Below are positions 6,791-9,786 of a stretch of DNA of 9,786 nucleotides, in pieces; the first letter of the stretch is position 1; the number at the start of each line of letters is the position of its first letter. This stretch comes from an uncultured Butyricicoccus sp. (GTDB lineage: Bacteria > Bacillota > Clostridia > Oscillospirales > Butyricicoccaceae). The position numbers and the translations under genes are program-made. The stretch is from positions 1-9,786 of the forward strand of contig USSI01000034.1 in the NCBI GenBank assembly GCA_900557315.1, written 5' to 3'. The notes under the pieces were generated by a model, which saw nothing but the letters and a program-made list of their open reading frames with translations, made no database searches and was not told the origin of the DNA.

Positions 6791-7213
6791 TCAAAACAGC
6801 GGCAGATCGCCGGTGATCGGGTCCACCGTTTCTGGCAGCGCCGGCTCAAACGCCAGACAGGTATAGGTTGGCTTGCCGTGAAACTCGGTAATGCCGTTGT
6901 CGCAGATCAGGGCGGACACCAGTCCAGCCTCCTTCGCCTTGCGGTCGATCTCGAGCAGCTCTTGCTCGGAGTCCACATACAGGCACACCTTGGCCACGCC
7001 CCGCGCAAACCATTCGCTGAGCGGGGTCGCAGGCTGGCCGGACGGCTCGAGCGTGATGCCGCCGTTTTCCGCATGTACCTGGGACAGCCGCCCTTCGCGT
7101 TCGAGCGCGGCAAGCACTGCGGTCACGCAGGCATGCCCGGCCTGCGCGGCAATCTTGCCCTTGCGCATCTTGAGGTCGCGCCGCACGACAATCATCTGCT
7201 TGGGCTTGTCCAT
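6791..7213 (-). CDS. Peptidyl-tRNA hydrolase, Pth2 type
   Basis: The 140-residue product matches the archaeal/eukaryotic-type Pth2 fold, which frees tRNA from prematurely released peptidyl-tRNA. Signature parts are QMIVVRRDLKMRKGKIAAQAGHA (6-28), VDSEQELLEIDRKAKEAGL (80-98), ALICDNGITEF (101-111) and the C-terminal ITGDLPLF. D105 and the following threonines occupy the usual active-site positions. Between residues ~36 and 74 it carries an extra loop (EREGRLSQV...LSEWFARG) longer than in typical Pth2, and ALIRDAGRT-type residues are replaced by ALICDNGIT, so its substrate may differ. Most bacteria rely on the unrelated Pth1; whether this genome also has pth1 cannot be seen. It starts at ATG 7213, with a G-rich ribosome binding site directly after the stop of the FAH gene 15 bases upstream, so the two probably share a transcript. 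Confidence 0.82.
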   Translation of the reverse strand: MDKPKQMIVVRRDLKMRKGKIAAQAGHACVTAVLAALEREGRLSQVHAENGGITLEPSGQPATPLSEWFARGVAKVCLYVDSEQELLEIDRKAKEAGLVSALICDNGITEFHGKPTYTCLAFEPALPETVDPITGDLPLF

Positions 7214-7228
7214 TCCCGCTTCCCCCTG

Positions 7229-8119
7229 TTATTCCACCATGTTGGTCAGCTTGCCGATGCCCTGTATCTCACAGGTGACGACATCGCCTTTCTTCAGGAA
7301 TTTCGGCGGCGTAAAGCCCATGCCAACGCCTGCGGGCGTGCCGGTTGCAATGATCGTGCCTGCACGGAGCGTTATCCCGCGCGACAGCTCGGAAATGATC
7401 TCCGAAATCGAGTGCAGCATGTAACTGGTATTGCTCTTCTGACGCGCCTCCCCGTTGACCGAGGAGGAAATGGCAAGCGCGGGCGGATAGGCAATCTCAT
7501 CTGCCGTCACAATGCACGGCCCCATGGGGGTAAAGCCGTCCAGCGACTTGCCGAAATACCACTGGTTGTGCGCGGTCTGCAGGTTGCGGGCGGAAACGTC
7601 GTTAATAATGGTGTAGCCAAAGATATAATTCGGCGCTTCATTCTCGCTGACATTTTTGCAATCCTTCCCAATCACAACGCCCAGTTCCGCCTCGTAATCC
7701 AGGCTGTCCACCAGGCCCTCATACGCGGGGATGGGGTCGCCGGAACCCGTGGCGCCGCTCACCCGTTTGCCGAAATAAGTCGCCTTTTTACGGTTTACCA
7801 GAAATGCGTCCTCATGGAACCGCGCAGACTCGACCGCATGGTCGGCATAATTGATGCCCAGGCAGATGATATCCTGCTCCGGATGCGGGATGGGCGCACA
7901 CAGGCGTACACTGCTCAGGCGCAGCGCATTGCCCTCGGTTGCATTTTCAGCATCCGCAATGCGGTTCAGCTGCATGGGGGTAATATGACAGATCAGGTCG
8001 TGCATATCTGCAAATTTGAGGCCAAAGGCTTCGAGCGGCCAGAGCATGCCGGGCCAGCCGCCGCATTCCACGCCAATCCTGTCAACGCCATCACTGGTTT
8101 GGTAGGTATATAATTTCAT
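7229..8119 (-). CDS. Fumarylacetoacetate hydrolase (FAH) family enzyme
   Basis: The 296-residue product has a small N-terminal domain (1-~75) and the FAH catalytic fold (~80-296). Family features are CLGINYADHA (87-95), the metal-binding DYEAELGVVIGK with E143 and E145, the third ligand D174 in IINDVSARNLQ, KSLDGFTPMGP (191-201), and TIIATGTPAGVGMG (255-268). Enzymes of this group (COG0179) cleave or decarboxylate beta-keto or acylpyruvate-type acids using Mg or Mn. Known activities include acylpyruvate hydrolase, oxaloacetate decarboxylase, ureidoglycolate lyase and 2-hydroxyhepta-2,4-diene-dioate isomerase. The sequence alone does not choose among them, and the neighbours give no pathway. 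Start: ATG 8117-8119, with AGGAG about 12 bases upstream; the spacing is rather long, but no in-frame alternative start lies closer. It is the first gene of a pair with the Pth2-like gene. Confidence 0.88.
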   Translation of the reverse strand: MKLYTYQTSDGVDRIGVECGGWPGMLWPLEAFGLKFADMHDLICHITPMQLNRIADAENATEGNALRLSSVRLCAPIPHPEQDIICLGINYADHAVESARFHEDAFLVNRKKATYFGKRVSGATGSGDPIPAYEGLVDSLDYEAELGVVIGKDCKNVSENEAPNYIFGYTIINDVSARNLQTAHNQWYFGKSLDGFTPMGPCIVTADEIAYPPALAISSSVNGEARQKSNTSYMLHSISEIISELSRGITLRAGTIIATGTPAGVGMGFTPPKFLKKGDVVTCEIQGIGKLTNMVE

Positions 8120-8155
8120 AAAAACTTCACGCTCCTGTTGGTTTCTTCCCGCACC

Positions 8156-8184
8156 ATCATAGCACATTTTGCACAAAATAAAAA
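8156..8184 (-). promoter_or_regulatory. Promoter of the FAH-pth2 pair
   Basis: On the minus strand, an extended -10 TGCTATGAT (TATGAT at 8156-8161) with a poor -35 (TTTTTA at 8179-8184) and a 17-base spacer. The start would fall near 8149, about 30 bases before the ATG. Confidence 0.6.
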
Positions 8185-8192
8185 GCATCCAT

Positions 8193-8221
8193 TTGAAGTT
8201 TTTCACAATACATGGTATACT
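8193..8221 (+). promoter_or_regulatory. Promoter of the small Cys4 protein and acetyltransferase pair
   Basis: TTGAAG (8193-8198), a 17-base spacer and TATACT (8216-8221) form a good sigma-A promoter, divergent from the FAH promoter. An inverted repeat, ATGGTAT (8212-8218) and ATACCAT (8228-8234), overlaps the -10 and the predicted start, so it could be an operator or a small 5' hairpin. Confidence 0.7.
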
Positions 8222-8254
8222 TTAACCATACCATAACAAAATGAGGTGCGCACC

Positions 8255-8428
8255 ATGACCGGAACCTGTGAGGACTGCGTTTATAACGTCTATGACGATG
8301 AAATGGACGACTATGTCTGCGAAGCTTATCTGGACGAGGACGAATTTTACCGGCTGCTGCAAAGCGGCAAATCCTGTCCCTACTACCGCTCCGGGGATGA
8401 CTACGAACTGGTGCGCCATCAAAATTAA
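8255..8428 (+). CDS. Small acidic four-cysteine protein, DUF6472-like
   Basis: The 57-residue product is rich in Asp, Glu and Tyr and has four cysteines, C5 and C8 (CEDC), C22 and C41, which suggests a zinc-ribbon-like or other metal-binding fold. The ending CPYYRSGDDYELVRHQ and the overall layout match a short family widespread in Clostridia that I recall as DUF6472; its function is unknown. Start: ATG 8255 with GAGGTG at 8244-8248 as ribosome binding site; a GTG at 8246 in the same frame would overlap that site. There is no signal peptide or membrane segment. It is followed after 13 bases by the acetyltransferase gene, whose ribosome binding site overlaps its stop, so the two are likely cotranscribed. 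Confidence 0.82.
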   Translation: MTGTCEDCVYNVYDDEMDDYVCEAYLDEDEFYRLLQSGKSCPYYRSGDDYELVRHQN

Positions 8429-8441
8429 GGAGTCGATCGGA

Positions 8442-9023
8442 TTGAATGAAAAGGAGAAAGCCGCCGCCGGGCTGCTGTACGACGCGAATTACGATCCCCA
8501 GCTTCTGCAGGAACGCATGCGCGCCAAAGACCTTTGTCTGGACTATAACCTGACCCGCAGCACCCAGAAAGATGAGCGTCTGCGCCTGCTCCACACATTG
8601 CTGGCCGCCTGTTATGAAGATACGGTAATCGAGCCGCCGTTTTATGTGGATTACGGCTACAACATCCGCACCGGCAAGGGATTTTACGCCAACCACAATC
8701 TGGTGATTCTGGACGGTGCGCCCGTCACCTTCGGCGACCATGTGTTCATCGGCCCAAACTGCTGCTTCTCCACCGCCGGGCATCCGCTGGACGCTGCCCA
8801 GCGCAATGCCGGGCTGGAATATGCCAAGCCGATCACAATCGGAAACAACGTCTGGATCGGCATGGGCGTGCAGGTGCTCCCCGGTGTGACCATCGGCGAC
8901 AACGCCGTGATCGGCGCGGGCAGCGTCGTCACGAAGGATATCCCGGCCGGCGTGCTGGCGGTCGGTGTCCCCTGCCGGCCGGTGCGCCAGATCGCGGAAA
9001 AGCCCCGCCGGGTGATCCTGTAA
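8442..9023 (+). CDS. Maltose/galactoside-type O-acetyltransferase (hexapeptide repeat)
   Basis: The 193-residue product has the length and order of the LacA/Maa family, which move an acetyl group from acetyl-CoA to a sugar hydroxyl. Residues ~3-58 are the N-terminal helical cap (LLYDANYDPQLLQER...CLDYNLTR). Residues ~60-182 form the left-handed beta-helix with hexapeptide turns (VTFGDHVFIGPN, ITIGNNVWIGMGVQVLPGVTIGDNAVIGAGSVVTKDIPAG). H114 in STAGHPLD is the likely catalytic histidine. Start: TTG at 8442-8444, supported by AAGGAG overlapping the previous stop (spacing about 9) and by where homology begins; an ATG at 8446 is out of frame, and the open frame upstream overlaps the small gene. 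It ends in VGVPCRPVRQIAEKPRRVIL, followed at once by a strong terminator. The natural acceptor is unknown. Confidence 0.9.
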   Translation: MNEKEKAAAGLLYDANYDPQLLQERMRAKDLCLDYNLTRSTQKDERLRLLHTLLAACYEDTVIEPPFYVDYGYNIRTGKGFYANHNLVILDGAPVTFGDHVFIGPNCCFSTAGHPLDAAQRNAGLEYAKPITIGNNVWIGMGVQVLPGVTIGDNAVIGAGSVVTKDIPAGVLAVGVPCRPVRQIAEKPRRVIL

Positions 9024-9028
9024 AAAAC

Positions 9029-9060
9029 AAAAGCATTGCAGACAGGCTGCAATGCTTTTT
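9029..9060. terminator. Bidirectional terminator between convergent genes
   Basis: AAAAGCATTGCA (9029-9040) pairs perfectly with TGCAATGCTTTT (9048-9059) across a seven-base loop, with a T run following and A's preceding. It lies 5 bases after the acetyltransferase stop and 9 bases beyond the end of the minus-strand gene, serving both. Confidence 0.9.
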
Positions 9061-9068
9061 CTTTTGCC

Positions 9069-9569
9069 TCAATCGTCGCGCTTACGGCGGCCATATCCCA
9101 TCTCCTGCAGCAGGTTGCTGAGCAGATGCAGGCGCTCTGCAAGCATCTCGTCGTCACGCGCAAGCGCATCCGAAAACAACCGGATATCCTCGTCAAGCAT
9201 GGGGTTGTCTGTGCAGACCGCAACGGTCATCGCATCGCCCTGTACACCAATGCGGTCGATCTGCGGGTTCTGTTCGTTATACAGCTTGGGATAGCGATAT
9301 GCATCGGCAAAATAGCCGCGCGTGCGGCAGATCAGGATCGCCAGGTCGAGCACACGGTGCAGCGGCAGTTCCTCGGACTGGCGCGACCACTTTTCACCCG
9401 TATACCGCCAGACCTTCGCGGAAATGTCCACACGGCCGCGGTCATTCCACTGCGCAAGGCCAAGCGACAGCCCTTTTGCGTCGCTGTGATACGCGCTGCG
9501 GCCGTCCACGCTTTCATAATTCTCCACCGTCACCACCGGCTTGTGTTTGAGCGTCGTCGGGATTTTCAC
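9069..9569 (-). CDS. Conserved hypothetical protein, DUF6530-like
   Basis: The 166-residue soluble protein begins MKIPTTLKHKPVVTVENYESVDGRSAYHSDAKGLS and contains LGLAQWNDRGRVDISAKVWRYTGEKWSRQSEELPLHRVLDLAILICR (~37-82). It ends with a helical, charged tail. I recall near-identical wording in a short conserved family of Clostridia (probably DUF6530); no function is known to me, and I see no catalytic motif, signal peptide or membrane segment. Start: GTG at 9567-9569, chosen because AGGAGG stands 7 bases upstream; the nearby ATG four bases earlier is out of frame and stops at once. It is a single-gene unit with its own strong promoter (9616-9644) and a terminator at 9029-9060. Confidence 0.8.
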   Translation of the reverse strand: MKIPTTLKHKPVVTVENYESVDGRSAYHSDAKGLSLGLAQWNDRGRVDISAKVWRYTGEKWSRQSEELPLHRVLDLAILICRTRGYFADAYRYPKLYNEQNPQIDRIGVQGDAMTVAVCTDNPMLDEDIRLFSDALARDDEMLAERLHLLSNLLQEMGYGRRKRDD

Positions 9570-9615
9570 TCCATCCCCTCCTGTATATTCAGTAAATCAG
9601 TAATTTAGTAGATGT

Positions 9616-9644
9616 ATTATAACATGGACCACAAATACCGTCAA
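9616..9644 (-). promoter_or_regulatory. Promoter of the DUF6530-like gene
   Basis: On the minus strand, TTGACG (9639-9644), a 17-base spacer and TATAAT (9616-9621), with TG one base before the -10. A near-consensus, probably strong promoter, about 45 bases before the GTG start. Confidence 0.88.
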
Positions 9645-9668
9645 CCCTTCGCCTTTATCGTTATAACA

Positions 9669-9696
9669 GAAAACGGCTGCAAACGCAGCCGTTTTC
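9669..9696 (-). terminator. Hairpin terminator of the partial gene at the window end
   Basis: GAAAACGGCTGC (9669-9680) pairs perfectly with GCAGCCGTTTTC (9685-9696) across a four-base loop. It starts about 30 bases after the stop of the minus-strand fragment at 9726 and separates it from the next promoter. The T run is only four bases on each side. Confidence 0.75.
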
Positions 9697-9725
9697 ATCA
9701 TGCGATTGTTTCAAACAAAACCGTT

Positions 9726-9786
9726 TTACTGCACCGCTTCCACGGTCTCCGAACCATTCTCGCGGTAGGTATAGACGGTAAAACTG
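9726..9786 (-). CDS. C-terminal end of an unidentified minus-strand gene
   Basis: Reading back from a TAA at 9726-9728 gives the last 19 complete codons, SFTVYTYRENGSETVEAVQ. The codon use is like the surrounding GC-rich genes, and a hairpin terminator follows, which supports a real gene end. The fragment is too short to identify; a charged Thr/Val-rich tail like this could belong to a beta-rich domain, but that is only a guess. Confidence 0.6.
   Translation of the reverse strand, partial: SFTVYTYRENGSETVEAVQ

Noticed and set aside
6878..8113. Long plus-strand open frame (411 codons) opposite the FAH and Pth2-like genes
   Set aside because: The minus-strand products carry clear family motifs; the plus-strand translation is rich in Arg and His, as expected for an antisense shadow.

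Overview
The window looks like chromosomal DNA from a Gram-positive Clostridia-type bacterium with high GC, probably an Oscillospirales/Ruminococcaceae-like gut organism. This rests on strong AGGAGG-type ribosome binding sites, sigma-A promoters with extended -10 boxes, a T-box leader, A-tract/T-tract hairpin terminators, and protein families common in Clostridia. The genus cannot be fixed from the sequence. The first ~525 bases look different: hand-counted GC for 181-520 is about 44%, with many ATA and AGA codons, while sampled lines of treP are nearer 60%.

Layout. Bases 1-~528 carry the end of pyrB and a pyrI that breaks off before its second zinc cysteine pair. At ~521-533 this joins, head-on, the first few codons of an unknown minus-strand gene. 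That gene is preceded by a complete T-box riboswitch with a consensus promoter (minus strand, ~583-886). Two genes broken at one point, plus the composition change, suggest a chimeric join or a recent rearrangement. Next on the minus strand come an orphan CbiE/CbiT-like methyltransferase homologue (959-1858) and treR (2038-2769).

A divergent control region (2770-3098) separates treR from a plus-strand trehalose operon. The operon holds a self-contained trehalose PTS permease with fused B, C and A domains (treP, 3099-5078) and trehalose-6-phosphate hydrolase (treA, 5097-6738). An 18-bp perfect palindrome just before treP, and a weaker copy near the treR promoter, are the likely TreR operators. 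treA is frameshifted near 5997, which separates its third catalytic residue from the first two.

Convergent with treA is a minus-strand pair: an FAH-family enzyme (7229-8119) followed 15 bases later by a Pth2-type peptidyl-tRNA hydrolase (6791-7213). Divergent from it is a plus-strand pair: a 57-residue four-cysteine protein (8255-8428) and a maltose/galactoside-type O-acetyltransferase with a TTG start (8442-9023). The window closes with a minus-strand conserved hypothetical gene (9069-9569) and the last codons of another minus-strand gene (9726-9786). Most units are bounded by clear hairpin terminators.

The trehalose genes form one pathway: the PTS imports and phosphorylates trehalose, TreA splits trehalose-6-phosphate into glucose and glucose-6-phosphate, and TreR senses the sugar phosphate. 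The other genes look like unrelated housekeeping or accessory units. I found no CRISPR array, tRNA, rRNA or intact mobile element. I see no convincing new multi-gene system; the items most worth a check are the 5' junction, the treA frameshift and the orphan CbiT-like protein.
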